Source: Sphingobacterium gobiense (GTDB taxonomy: Bacteria; Bacteroidota; Bacteroidia; Sphingobacteriales; Sphingobacteriaceae). From it: a stretch of 64,000 nt of DNA. Location: the NCBI RefSeq assembly GCF_002980575.1, contig NZ_PVBS01000001.1:124001-188000 (forward strand), in the 5' to 3' direction. Positions 9,666 to 17,523 of this stretch are shown in pieces (position 1 is the stretch's first letter; each line of letters begins with the position of its first letter). A model generated the notes under the pieces. The model did not search any database, was not told the DNA's origin, and saw only the letters and a program-made list of their open reading frames with translations. Both the position numbers and the translations under genes were made by a program.

Positions 9666-9860
9666 ATGCAAGAAGGAACAGTAAAATTCTTTAACGTTAC
9701 CAAGGGTTTCGGTTTTATTACACCAAGTAATGGTGGTCAAGACATCTTTGTACACTCAACAGGTTTAGTCAATGACGTACGCGAAAATGATAGCGTAACA
9801 TATGATGTTGAGCAAGGTAAAAAGGGGCTTAACGCAGTGAATGTTCGCGTAGCGAGATAG
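9666..9860 (+). CDS. Cold-shock protein (CspA family)
   Basis: This 64-residue single cold-shock domain protein binds single-stranded RNA and melts secondary structure. The two RNA-binding motifs are clear: KGFGFI (RNP1) and DIFVH (RNP2). It follows the helicase gene after four bases and is followed by two hairpins. The pairing suggests that helicase and RNA chaperone are made together. It could equally be expressed constitutively, since not all CspA homologs are cold-induced. Confidence 0.95.
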   Translation: MQEGTVKFFNVTKGFGFITPSNGGQDIFVHSTGLVNDVRENDSVTYDVEQGKKGLNAVNVRVAR

Positions 9861-9868
9861 TGATAGGC

Positions 9869-9934
9869 TAGTTTAATTGTGAGATTAAACTACTTTTCAT
9901 ATTAAAATGGTGAGCTTTAGCTCGCCATTTTTTT
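9869..9934 (+). terminator. Tandem hairpins between convergent cold-shock genes
   Basis: The first hairpin (9869-9877 with 9884-9892) is AT-rich with a perfect nine-base stem. The second (about 9905-9930) has a nine-pair ATGGTGAGC/GCTCGCCAT stem with one G-U pair, a TTTA loop and seven T. Both T and A tracts flank it, so it can serve csp on the plus strand and the facing gene on the minus strand. Confidence 0.8.
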
Positions 9935-9945
9935 AGGCCAAAGAA

Positions 9946-10377
9946 TTAAGACTCCAGTTCTATTTCGGAGACTTGATTTCCTTGTTTCGTACGAATATAC
10001 TTATATTTTACTTTTTGGTTTACAGCCAAAACCATACCCGCTAGCTTATCGTTAAAATAGACTGTTTCCCTACTTAAGTTGTCCCGAATAAAACCGTAGT
10101 GTCCAACCTCGTTATAATAAGAAACTTTACCATAAAGATATTCGTCTTCTGTATCTGCTGGACGAATTAAATCTTCTTCTTTAAACTTGTATGGCTGCGT
10201 TGGTGGTGTGTCGGAAATATTACCAAACTCGTCTACATAAGCAAACATTTCTTCCAATGGTTTGCCTTTGTTGTTCTCAGACTTATTTAGTTCTCTTCTT
10301 TCTTGTTTTTCTTTCTTTTTCAGTTGCTGTTTTTTAGCACGTTCTTTTTTCTTGAATGTAAGTTGATTTCTTGACAT
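9946..10377 (-). CDS. Basic-tailed cold-shock-domain protein
   Basis: The 143-residue protein has a very Lys/Arg-rich N-terminus (residues 1-40, probably disordered and nucleic-acid binding) and a C-terminal region (about 80-141) that resembles a divergent cold-shock domain: YGKVSYYNEVGHYGFI aligns with the KGxVxFFNxxKGFGFI strand pair, and ETVYFN takes the place of RNP2. This architecture is common in Bacteroidota, and the family's role is not well defined; RNA binding is inferred. It faces the helicase/csp unit and shares its terminator region. A strong TAnnTTTG promoter lies about 95 bases upstream of its start, leaving a long leader. Confidence 0.75.
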   Translation of the reverse strand: MSRNQLTFKKKERAKKQQLKKKEKQERRELNKSENNKGKPLEEMFAYVDEFGNISDTPPTQPYKFKEEDLIRPADTEDEYLYGKVSYYNEVGHYGFIRDNLSRETVYFNDKLAGMVLAVNQKVKYKYIRTKQGNQVSEIELES

Positions 10378-10471
10378 TAAAAGGGGTTAAAATTATAAAA
10401 TAATAAGGTGTAAATCTTATAAGAAGCGAATTGCTCAAGGATAAGAGATAGGTGCCTTTTTGAAATGTACA

Positions 10472-10502
10472 CAAATATACGGATTTAAAATGGCAAAAGC
10501 AA
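10472..10502 (-). promoter_or_regulatory. Promoter of the basic cold-shock-domain gene
   Basis: On the minus strand TTG (10502-10500), a 20-base spacer and TATATTTG (10479-10472) match the Bacteroidota -33/-7 consensus. The predicted leader is about 90 bases. Confidence 0.65.
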
Positions 10503-10540
10503 TTTTAGCAAAACTAGACATTACTGGCATATTAGCCTTT

Positions 10541-10917
10541 CATCCCTCGGGCAGCGACTAAAAGAGGACTTTAGAAACAAAAAAGCTTCAATCTTTTGAC
10601 TGAAGCTCTGCAGAGAGGAGGGATTGGTTTAGCCCTCATAAGCCCCATTCTCACCCCTAAACCTTCTCGAATCGAACCCCGGCCATACCTTCGGTTCGAA
10701 TCTACCGGCTTAAAACAATAAACCCCTTATCTTTCAATAAGGGATTTATCTGCGGAGAGTGAGGGATTGGTTCAGCCCCGCAAGCCCCATACTCAGCCCT
10801 GAACCTCTTTTGGATCGAACCCTGCGGGTTCTCATCCCTCAGGCAGCGGCTAAAAATGCTTTAGAAATTAAAAAAGCTCCAATCTTTTGATTGAAGCTCT
10901 GCGGAGAGTGAGGGATT
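10541..10917 (-). repeat. Serial partial copies of the tRNA-Ser 3' end with hairpins
   Basis: Read on the minus strand, the last 17 bases around the tRNA-Ser 3' end (11077-11093) recur exactly at 10901-10917 and 10752-10768 and with two changes at 10610-10625. Each copy is followed by its own terminator-like hairpin (10875-10898, about 10718-10750 and 10584-10607). The spacers of the last two copies also resemble each other and carry palindromes: GGTTTAG/CTAAACC in one and GGTTCAG/CTGAACC in the other, a compensated base-pair change. A segment starting at 10541 recurs near 10833. No ORF is present. This looks like a tandem duplication series anchored on the tRNA end; the cause is not known. 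Confidence 0.7.
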
Positions 10918-11035
10918 ATCTCGCTTCGCTCGGTGATCCCCTGGATGGGAGGCTTCACGAAAACTAAAGCCATTCGCTTCGCTCATTCTTTTGTTGTTTA
11001 ATCCTTTTGTTCAAACGTTGTTTGCAAAAGTCTAT

Positions 11036-11073
11036 AAACAACAAAACCCGACTATTGTCGGGCTTTGTTGTTT
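11036..11073 (-). terminator. Terminator of tRNA-Ser
   Basis: A 17-base stem with one mismatch (11036-11052 with 11057-11073) begins five bases after the tRNA 3' end on the minus strand. Its CCCGAC/GTCGGG core is GC-rich and the outer part is T-rich on the exit side. Confidence 0.75.
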
Positions 11074-11077
11074 GCGG

Positions 11078-11162
11078 CGGAGAGTGAGGGATTCGAACCC
11101 CCGAACCTGTGACAGTTAACGGTTTTCAAGACCGCCGCATTCGACCACTCTGCCAACTCTCC
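11078..11162 (-). tRNA. tRNA-Ser (anticodon TGA)
   Basis: An 85-base class II tRNA on the minus strand: acceptor GGAGAGT pairs with ACTCTCC, the anticodon loop reads CTTGAAA with TGA at the centre, a long variable arm is present, and the T loop is GGTTCGAATCC-like. The discriminator is G and CCA is not encoded (CCG follows). Bacterial tRNA-Ser(TGA) reads UCN codons. A perfect promoter stands four bases upstream of its first base. Confidence 0.97.
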
Positions 11163-11166
11163 GCGA

Positions 11167-11197
11167 CAAAAGTAGAAATTCTGACCCGATTCGCAAA
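11167..11197 (-). promoter_or_regulatory. Consensus promoter abutting tRNA-Ser
   Basis: On the minus strand TTTG (11197-11194), a 19-base spacer and TACTTTTG (11174-11167) match the Bacteroidota consensus fully. The box ends four bases before the tRNA, so transcription should start at or within two bases of the mature 5' end. Confidence 0.8.
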
Positions 11198-11349
11198 AAT
11201 TATTTTCCCCTTTGGACATTACCCTTTGAAAATGAGGTGAATTATTTTTTAAATGTTTTATCAGTCTACAAAAAGCAATACTGAACATGTCTTCGTGTGT
11301 ATATTTCCGTTGCCAATAAAAAATAAATGCACTATTTTCACGGCCACAT

Positions 11350-12195
11350 ATGGCAAGAAGGAAAACTGTTGGAAGGAGGACGAAAGCAAGTGAAGAACGT
11401 AAAAGATATTTGGTTTGGAGTATCGTTGTACCGCTATGTATGTTAAGCGGTTTTGCCCTTTTATTTTATACAACAGATTTTTCTTATACTATTAAAAACT
11501 GGATTTTTCCGCAGGAATCAACGAACAAGCATACCGCTAGCGAGCACGAAAAGCGCAATATTGAATTAATAAAAAAACACGATTCTTACATATATGGGAT
11601 TGATATATCCCAATATCAAGGTAATATTAGTTGGTTAGAGATCAACACTATATATGATCAAACACCGATCGACTTTGTGTTTATTCGTGCTACAATGGGC
11701 GAGAAGGCAAAAGACAAGCATTTCGAAGTGAACTGGAAAGCAGCACAAAGTAGAACAAAACTCCGGGGAGCTTATCATTATTTTCGCCCTAACGAGAATT
11801 CTATTCGTCAAGCCCGTAATTTTATAAACACGGTTAGGCTGAGGTCTGGTGATCTACCCCCAGTTTTAGATATTGAGGAGCGCCCCCGTAAGCAATCTAT
11901 GGATTCGTTGAAGGTAGGACTGAAGCGGTGGCTGGGCGAGGTCGAGAAACATTACGGAATCAAACCCATACTCTATTCTGGAGATAGCTATTTTACTGAT
12001 TTTTTAGAAAGAGAGTTTTCCGATTATATATTATGGATAGCCAATTACAATTTTTGGGTAGATAAACCTAAGAAACACTGGGACTTTTGGCAATTCTCCG
12101 AACGAGGCTTCGTACGCGGTATACAGGGAAACGTGGACCTTAATATGTTCAGGGGTAGTATCGAAGAATTAGAAGAATTGACAATGCCCTATTAA
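11350..12195 (+). CDS. Membrane-anchored GH25 lysozyme
   Basis: This 281-residue glycoside hydrolase family 25 protein would cut the muramic acid-GlcNAc bond of peptidoglycan. A basic N-terminus is followed by one hydrophobic segment (about 20-41), making a type II membrane anchor that leaves the enzyme in the periplasm. GH25 motifs are clear: GIDISQYQG with Asp85, FVFIRATMG, RGAYHYFRP, LPPVLDIEE with Asp174 and Glu176, WDFWQFSERG and GNVDLNMF. The likely role is wall remodelling, since no phage genes are nearby. It converges on the next gene, and the two stop regions overlap by four bases. Confidence 0.93.
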   Translation: MARRKTVGRRTKASEERKRYLVWSIVVPLCMLSGFALLFYTTDFSYTIKNWIFPQESTNKHTASEHEKRNIELIKKHDSYIYGIDISQYQGNISWLEINTIYDQTPIDFVFIRATMGEKAKDKHFEVNWKAAQSRTKLRGAYHYFRPNENSIRQARNFINTVRLRSGDLPPVLDIEERPRKQSMDSLKVGLKRWLGEVEKHYGIKPILYSGDSYFTDFLEREFSDYILWIANYNFWVDKPKKHWDFWQFSERGFVRGIQGNVDLNMFRGSIEELEELTMPY

Positions 12196-13517
12196 TCCTG
12201 GTTTTCGTTTATATGGTTAGGTGAAGAAGGAGGCGTAATAACCAAAACCTTATCTATTCGGTGCCCATCCATATCAATTACTTCCAGTTTGTATTCTTTA
12301 AAGTGGACAAATTCGCCCTCTTCGGGTACGTGATCCAGCGTAAGAAATATCAGTCCTCCTAAAGTGGTAACATTCGAAATATCATCTTCTTCTGCTTCGT
12401 TCAAATTGATCTGAAAATATTCCAGAAAATCGTCTAGCTGCATTCTTCCGTCAATTATATATGAATCATCTTCCCGTTTACGGATAAGGGCATCTGCATG
12501 TTTCTCATCGTTGTTCATGTCACCGAAAAGCTGGCGTACAATATCTTTAATAGATACAATCCCTTGGGGTATACCGTATTCGTCGATGACAACGGCTAAT
12601 TGTGCCCTGCCGTTTTTTAGAACGTTTAGAATATTGTATGCTGATGTGTTTTCGTTGACGAACGGGATGGGCTTTACCAACGCCTTCAAGTCGATCGGTT
12701 TATTATCGATATATTTTTTCAAAAACGTCTTAACATGAATAATACCCTTTACCTGATCGAAGGTTCCATCTACGACGGGGAACTCGGTATGTTCAGACTG
12801 TCGGATAATGTTTTTGTTTTCTTCAAAACTACTTTGCAAATCCAGGTATTCGATATCAGAGCGATGTACCATTAAGTTGATAGCGCGTTTATCACCTAAT
12901 ATAAGCAAACGGTCAACAAAGTCATGTTCAAAATTCTCAATAACGCCACTCATTACTCCTTCGTCAACCAGCGCTTTGATTTCCTCTTCTGTAACGGTAT
13001 TCTTGGAAACCTTAATATTCAATAATCGAACAAGTGCGTCGGTGGAAACGCTTAATAACCAGACAAATGGTTTAACAAATTTACTTAAAAACAGCATCGG
13101 GGTAGCGACAAATGATGCGTATTTCTCCGGTATCGCCATCCCGATCCGCTTGGGGACAAGTTCGCCAATGACTAGGGAAAGATAAGTAATGCTAAGGACT
13201 ACAACAATGATAGCTACCTGTTGACTATACGGAGCTAGAAATGATACTTGGCTAAAGACAGCGGCTAGATAAGTAGATATCGTGCCGCCACTGAAAAAAC
13301 CGGTGAGAATACCGACTAAGGTGATACCGATCTGGATAGTAGATAAAAATCGATTGGGATTTTCTTTTAAATTTAAAGCTATCCGTGCAGATTTGTTGTT
13401 TTTGTCTGCTGCTGCTTGGAGACGCGCCTTTCGACTTGACACAATCGCAATTTCGGAAGCCGATAATATGCCATTAAATATGATTAACGCTATGATAATA
13501 ATAATCTCTGTCAGCAT
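12192..13517 (-). CDS. CorC/HlyC family CNNM-CBS membrane protein
   Basis: This 441-residue protein has the standard hemolysin-C/CorC layout: an N-terminal CNNM (DUF21) membrane domain (about 1-165, with FLSTIQIGITLVG and GELVPKRIG motifs), two CBS domains (about 205-335) and a C-terminal CorC/HlyC domain (about 350-430, containing TTLGGLIF). Members of this family are linked to Mg2+ and other cation efflux and sometimes to antibiotic tolerance; the older haemolysin name is not a reliable function. It overlaps the lysozyme gene tail to tail. About 250 bases separate it from the divergently transcribed NahK-like gene. Confidence 0.92.
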   Translation of the reverse strand: MLTEIIIIIALIIFNGILSASEIAIVSSRKARLQAAADKNNKSARIALNLKENPNRFLSTIQIGITLVGILTGFFSGGTISTYLAAVFSQVSFLAPYSQQVAIIVVVLSITYLSLVIGELVPKRIGMAIPEKYASFVATPMLFLSKFVKPFVWLLSVSTDALVRLLNIKVSKNTVTEEEIKALVDEGVMSGVIENFEHDFVDRLLILGDKRAINLMVHRSDIEYLDLQSSFEENKNIIRQSEHTEFPVVDGTFDQVKGIIHVKTFLKKYIDNKPIDLKALVKPIPFVNENTSAYNILNVLKNGRAQLAVVIDEYGIPQGIVSIKDIVRQLFGDMNNDEKHADALIRKREDDSYIIDGRMQLDDFLEYFQINLNEAEEDDISNVTTLGGLIFLTLDHVPEEGEFVHFKEYKLEVIDMDGHRIDKVLVITPPSSPNHINENQD

Positions 13518-13765
13518 AAAGCTATTTTAACTTCTAAAATACAAATTCTTTTCCAGCGTCACGCATGCTTCTGAAAAAAAACTAAAAAAGCGAGAGTCGC
13601 TTGTCAACAGCTTTTGTAAATCGCCGACTTTTCTAAACAGATTTAAAATAATTAATTAAAGAAAGAACAAACGTTTGCTTTAATACGACGTTTTTATTTA
13701 TTGATTTATTTGTAGATATTGGCAATGTTTAACATGGTTCGTGTTAAATTTTTTTAAATTTTCCA

Positions 13766-14869
13766 ATGTTTGAATTAAAAAATAGTAATGTGTTAAGCGC
13801 TGTTTCTCATTTTGATATAGAGGGGAATATCATTCATGTAGAACGTTTCGGATCGGGGCATATCAATGATACTTATCGTGTGAAAACTGATAGTAAAAGC
13901 TATCTATTTCAACGGATTAATACGCAAATTTTTGCTGATGTATTGGGATTGATGGAAAATACAAGAATCGTATTAGCACACCTAAAACAGAAATTGTCAC
14001 ACCTTGGAAAAGAAGAGGTGGAGAAATCAACCTTAACATTGATTCCAACTTATGAGGGGAAGTTGCACTATCAAGATGAAAACGACAGTTTTTGGCGAAT
14101 GTTTATTTTGTTAGAGGGCACAAAAAGCTACGATATCGTTGAAACAGAGGTACAGGCATATTCAGGAGGACAGGCATTTGGCGAGTTCCAAAAGCAGCTG
14201 TCTGATCTGGAACCTGGTAAACTGGTGGAAATCTTACCGAATTTTCATAATATCGACTTCCGGATGAGCAATTTGCGTACAGCTATAAAAGATAACGCCG
14301 CCGGTCGTGTAAACGAAGTACAAGATATAATAGATTATATCATGGAGCGGGAGGAGCGGATGCGTATTGTTTTATTGATGGGACAGAAGGGAGATTTGCC
14401 ATTGCGCATCACACACAACGATACAAAATTTAATAATGTCTTACTTGATGAACACGATCGTGTACAGTGTGTAATTGACTTGGATACAGTAATGCCCGGG
14501 TATGTAGCCTACGATTTCGGAGATGCTATTCGTACGATTATTAATTCGGCGGCAGAAGATGAACCTGATACCGAGAAAATAGTGTTGAATATTTCATTGT
14601 TTAGAGCCTATACGCAGGGCTATATGAGCAAAGCTTGCGATTTTTTGACTGAAAAAGAAATGACATCATTACTTCACGGTGTGTTCTTATTACCCTTCAT
14701 GCAAGCTGTCCGTTTTCTCACAGATTATTTAAACGGGGACACTTACTATAAAGTACATTATTGTGCACATAATTTGGTTAGAACGAAAGCACAACTTAAA
14801 TTAGTGCGAGAAATGGAATTGCATCAAAAAAAGATTGCTTCCATTTTGAAGGAAAGTGTCAATGTATAA
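13766..14869 (+). CDS. NahK-like sugar kinase (APH fold)
   Basis: This 367-residue kinase has the aminoglycoside phosphotransferase fold and resembles N-acetylhexosamine 1-kinase (NahK, old label mucin desulfatase). The ATP-loop region reads RFGSGHINDTYRV (about 27-39); the catalytic loop is HNDTKFNN (217-224, catalytic Asp219), and IDLDT supplies the metal-binding Asp. NahK makes sugar 1-phosphates for nucleotide-sugar synthesis or salvage; this product could act on GlcNAc or GalNAc, but related kinases use other sugars. The following CBM9-like gene starts 11 bases after the stop, so the two are likely cotranscribed. Confidence 0.82.
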   Translation: MFELKNSNVLSAVSHFDIEGNIIHVERFGSGHINDTYRVKTDSKSYLFQRINTQIFADVLGLMENTRIVLAHLKQKLSHLGKEEVEKSTLTLIPTYEGKLHYQDENDSFWRMFILLEGTKSYDIVETEVQAYSGGQAFGEFQKQLSDLEPGKLVEILPNFHNIDFRMSNLRTAIKDNAAGRVNEVQDIIDYIMEREERMRIVLLMGQKGDLPLRITHNDTKFNNVLLDEHDRVQCVIDLDTVMPGYVAYDFGDAIRTIINSAAEDEPDTEKIVLNISLFRAYTQGYMSKACDFLTEKEMTSLLHGVFLLPFMQAVRFLTDYLNGDTYYKVHYCAHNLVRTKAQLKLVREMELHQKKIASILKESVNV

Positions 14870-14880
14870 ATTAGAAAACG

Positions 14881-15519
14881 ATGTCCAGTTTACAAATACC
14901 ATACCGCGATATAGCGCTCGAAAACTTTACGTATTATGCGTTAAGCCAACAAATGGGAACATTGCCATGGCAACCTATAGCGTCCGTAAATTGGGAGGGA
15001 TTTTCCTATAAGCCCAACGTGAATTTCCAGATGGCACACGATAGTCAAAGGATATTTATTCATTACAGTGTTCAGGAAGAATTTGTTAAGGCACAGTACG
15101 TCCACATAAACGAAGCGGTGTGGGAGGATAGCTGTGTGGAGTTCTTTGTTTCCTTTGACAAAAAAGTTAGCTATTACAATATCGAATTCAATGTATTGGG
15201 AACGGGGTTGATAGGCTCTGGTTCTCGAAGAAAAGAGGAAAGAGCACGCCTTGATCCAGCGATAACAACGAAAGTTAGAACTGCAACAACAGTCGTGAAT
15301 GTCGACGGAAAAAAGAAATGGAATATTATCCTCGTGATTCCAACCGCAGTGTTTGTGAACGATAAAATAGGCAGCTTACGGGGTTTGACTGCGCATGCCA
15401 ATTTTTACAAATGCGGCGATGGTTTGCCGACCCCTCATTTCCTTTCCTGGAGTAAAATAGAGCACCCTACACCAAATTTCCATTTACCAGATTTTTTTGG
15501 AGAAATTGTTTTTGAATAA
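14881..15519 (+). CDS. CBM9-like carbohydrate-binding protein
   Basis: The 212-residue protein consists of one family-9-like carbohydrate-binding (DOMON-like) beta-sandwich. Features seen are the opening VNWEGFSYKPNVNFQMAHD segment, a central WEDSCVEFFVSF strand typical of the family, YNIEFNVLG, and the C-terminal HFLSWSKIEHPTPNFHLPDFFGEIVF. There is no signal peptide, so it appears cytoplasmic, unlike most CBM9 modules attached to secreted xylanases. It trails the NahK-like kinase by 11 bases, and the pair may handle an intracellular amino sugar. The ligand is unknown. Confidence 0.75.
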   Translation: MSSLQIPYRDIALENFTYYALSQQMGTLPWQPIASVNWEGFSYKPNVNFQMAHDSQRIFIHYSVQEEFVKAQYVHINEAVWEDSCVEFFVSFDKKVSYYNIEFNVLGTGLIGSGSRRKEERARLDPAITTKVRTATTVVNVDGKKKWNIILVIPTAVFVNDKIGSLRGLTAHANFYKCGDGLPTPHFLSWSKIEHPTPNFHLPDFFGEIVFE

Positions 15520-15530
15520 CGGCTGGCCCA

Positions 15531-16418
15531 TTAAAAGCGATTTAGCATTCCTAAGATTCCCGTTAATCCACCAGAATGGAAAACTAATACCTTTGAACCG
15601 CTAGTTATTTGTTTTTGAGCAATTAAATCGTGTACTGCATAAAACAATTTTCCAGTATATGTGGGTTCTATCAAAATGGAGGTTTGGCGCGTAAATGTCT
15701 TTATAAATTCGATGAGTTCCGGCTTGGTCTTTGCATATCCACCGAAATGATAATCTAAATGCAGGCGTACATTTGCTGGATTTATTATGCCGAGCTTGGC
15801 AATCTCATCGAGGATAAAACTGCCTCCTTTAAGTACGGGAACACCGTGTAATGTGGTTTTCCACTGACGCGTAGTTATGCCCTTCGCCAAACCAGCTAAG
15901 GTTGTCCCAGTGCCACATGCACAGAACAAATGGTCGTAGGTGTCACAAATTTCGTTTGCTATTTCACTACATCCTTCAGCGGCTAGCGCGCCGTAACCTC
16001 CTTCGTCCATAAAGTAGGCCTCGCGAGAGTCTCTAAAGTAAATGTTAAATAGGGCTTTCTTATCTCTATACCGTTCTCTGTCAACAAAATGTAATTCCAT
16101 GCCAAAAAGTTGACACAATTGTAGCACTGGATTGTCTAATCGATCTCCGCGTACAAATCCGTACGTACGGAATCCAAATCTAGCTCCTGCACATGCCGTG
16201 GCTAATAAATGGTTTGACCACGCTCCGCCAAAAGTCACTAATAGCGTTTTTCCGTCTGTTTTCGCTTGCTGTAACGGATATTTTAGTTTCCGCCACTTAT
16301 TTCCAGAAATATAGGGATGTATGAGGTCATCTCGTTTGACAAATACGCGAACGCCACGCTCTTTATAAAGTGGAAGAGCAATCTCTTCTTCAGGGCTGTA
16401 AAAATCAAAATCCAACAT
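15531..16418 (-). CDS. D-cysteine desulfhydrase / ACC deaminase family enzyme
   Basis: This 295-residue PLP enzyme has the fold-type II tryptophan-synthase-beta layout. SGNKWRKLKY holds the presumed PLP lysine Lys41; GGAWSNH matches the substrate-binding GGxxSNH loop, ACGTGTTLAGL the phosphate-binding loop and FHSGGLTG the C-terminal active-site loop. Family members are ACC deaminases or D-cysteine desulfhydrases. Without the residues that distinguish these, D-cysteine/D-serine breakdown is the safer guess in a Bacteroidota species. It is divergent from the pseudouridine synthase gene, and the two promoters overlap in a gap of about 50 bases. Confidence 0.88.
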   Translation of the reverse strand: MLDFDFYSPEEEIALPLYKERGVRVFVKRDDLIHPYISGNKWRKLKYPLQQAKTDGKTLLVTFGGAWSNHLLATACAGARFGFRTYGFVRGDRLDNPVLQLCQLFGMELHFVDRERYRDKKALFNIYFRDSREAYFMDEGGYGALAAEGCSEIANEICDTYDHLFCACGTGTTLAGLAKGITTRQWKTTLHGVPVLKGGSFILDEIAKLGIINPANVRLHLDYHFGGYAKTKPELIEFIKTFTRQTSILIEPTYTGKLFYAVHDLIAQKQITSGSKVLVFHSGGLTGILGMLNRF

Positions 16419-16428
16419 ATACTTTTGC

Positions 16429-16465
16429 CAAAGTTAGTAGATTTTGAAGGATTTCAATACTTTTG
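16429..16465. promoter_or_regulatory. Overlapping divergent promoters
   Basis: The minus strand carries TTG (16457-16455), an 18-base spacer and TAACTTTG (16436-16429), which fit the PLP-enzyme gene. The plus strand carries TACTTTTG (16458-16465), four bases before the pseudouridine synthase ATG, with only a weak TTAG at -33. The two cores interleave. Confidence 0.6.
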
Positions 16466-16469
16466 CGTA

Positions 16470-17504
16470 ATGGCACTAGATTTGGATATTCACGAGCAGG
16501 ACGAGCAAGAGCTTTTTGAACATTATCGGATTGAAGCCGATAAAGGACAAGCCTCACTGCGGCTCGATAAGTTCTTGATGAACAGGGTAGAAAACACTTC
16601 TAGAAGTCGCATCCAAAATGCCATAGATGCAGAGACGGTTTTTGTAAATGGAAAATTAGCAAAAGCGAGCTATAAAATAAAGCCATTGGATGTCGTCACT
16701 ATGGTCTTACCGGATCCACCCCGCGATACAGAAGTATATCCAGAAAATATACCGCTTGATATTATTTATGAAGACGATGACCTGCTATTAGTAAATAAGG
16801 AGGCAGGCATGGTCGTCCATCCTGGTTATAACAATTACACAGGTACGCTTGTTAACGCCCTGACGTATCATCTAACTCAACTCCCCACTATGCCAGGCAA
16901 TACCGGACGTCCGGGTTTGGTACACCGGATCGATAAAGACACTTCGGGGTTGCTAGTCATAGCAAAAAATGAATGGGCGATGACTTTTTTAGCAAAGCAG
17001 TTCTTTGACCATACAATAAATCGAAAATATCTGGCGTTAGTTTGGGGAGATATTACCGAAGACGGCACTGTGTCCGGTTATATCGGAAGGAACATTAAGG
17101 ACCGCCGGATAATGGAATTGTATGACGATTCTGAAAAAGGCAAATGGTCGGTTACGCACTATACGGTATTAGAGCGCCTGGGATATGTTACGTTGATAGC
17201 ATGCGCGTTAGAAACAGGGCGAACCCATCAAATCCGAGCGCATCTTAAATCTATAGGTCATCCGCTGTTTTCGGATGAATCATATGGAGGTGACAAAATT
17301 CTAAAAGGAACAGTATTCAATAAGTATAAGCAGTTTGTAAACAACTGTTTTGAGTTATTGCCTCGACAAGCATTGCACGCGGAATCGTTGGGTTTTATTC
17401 ACCCCCGAACAAAAGAATATATGCATTTTGCGACACCTCTTCCGGCCGACTTTCAAGCGGTTTTGGAAAAATGGCGGTCTTATATCGCATCGACAGACCG
17501 ATAG
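16470..17504 (+). CDS. rluD: RluD-family 23S rRNA pseudouridine synthase
   Basis: This 344-residue enzyme isomerises uridines in rRNA. It has an N-terminal S4 RNA-binding domain (SLRLDKFL from about residue 28) and the RluA/RluD catalytic domain with HRIDKDTSGLLV at 152-163, where Asp155 is the catalytic Asp, plus ETGRTHQIRAHL further on. Domain order and length match RluD, which modifies helix 69 of 23S rRNA; a paralog such as RluC cannot be excluded. The ATG at 16470 is chosen over a longer frame back to 16317, because the longer form would run through the divergent promoter region and add non-family residues. Confidence 0.9.
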   Translation: MALDLDIHEQDEQELFEHYRIEADKGQASLRLDKFLMNRVENTSRSRIQNAIDAETVFVNGKLAKASYKIKPLDVVTMVLPDPPRDTEVYPENIPLDIIYEDDDLLLVNKEAGMVVHPGYNNYTGTLVNALTYHLTQLPTMPGNTGRPGLVHRIDKDTSGLLVIAKNEWAMTFLAKQFFDHTINRKYLALVWGDITEDGTVSGYIGRNIKDRRIMELYDDSEKGKWSVTHYTVLERLGYVTLIACALETGRTHQIRAHLKSIGHPLFSDESYGGDKILKGTVFNKYKQFVNNCFELLPRQALHAESLGFIHPRTKEYMHFATPLPADFQAVLEKWRSYIASTDR

Positions 17505-17523
17505 TTTAAAATAGGAAAAATTT

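Noticed and set aside
10541..10917. CRISPR array
   Set aside because: The repeats are few, unequal in spacing, structurally related to a tRNA end and lack uniform spacers or cas genes.
11052..11288. Minus-strand ORF of 78 residues
   Set aside because: It is a reading of tRNA-Ser and its flanks, not a protein gene.
11350..12195. Phage or toxin-type lysozyme
   Set aside because: The protein has an N-terminal membrane anchor, and no phage genes are nearby.
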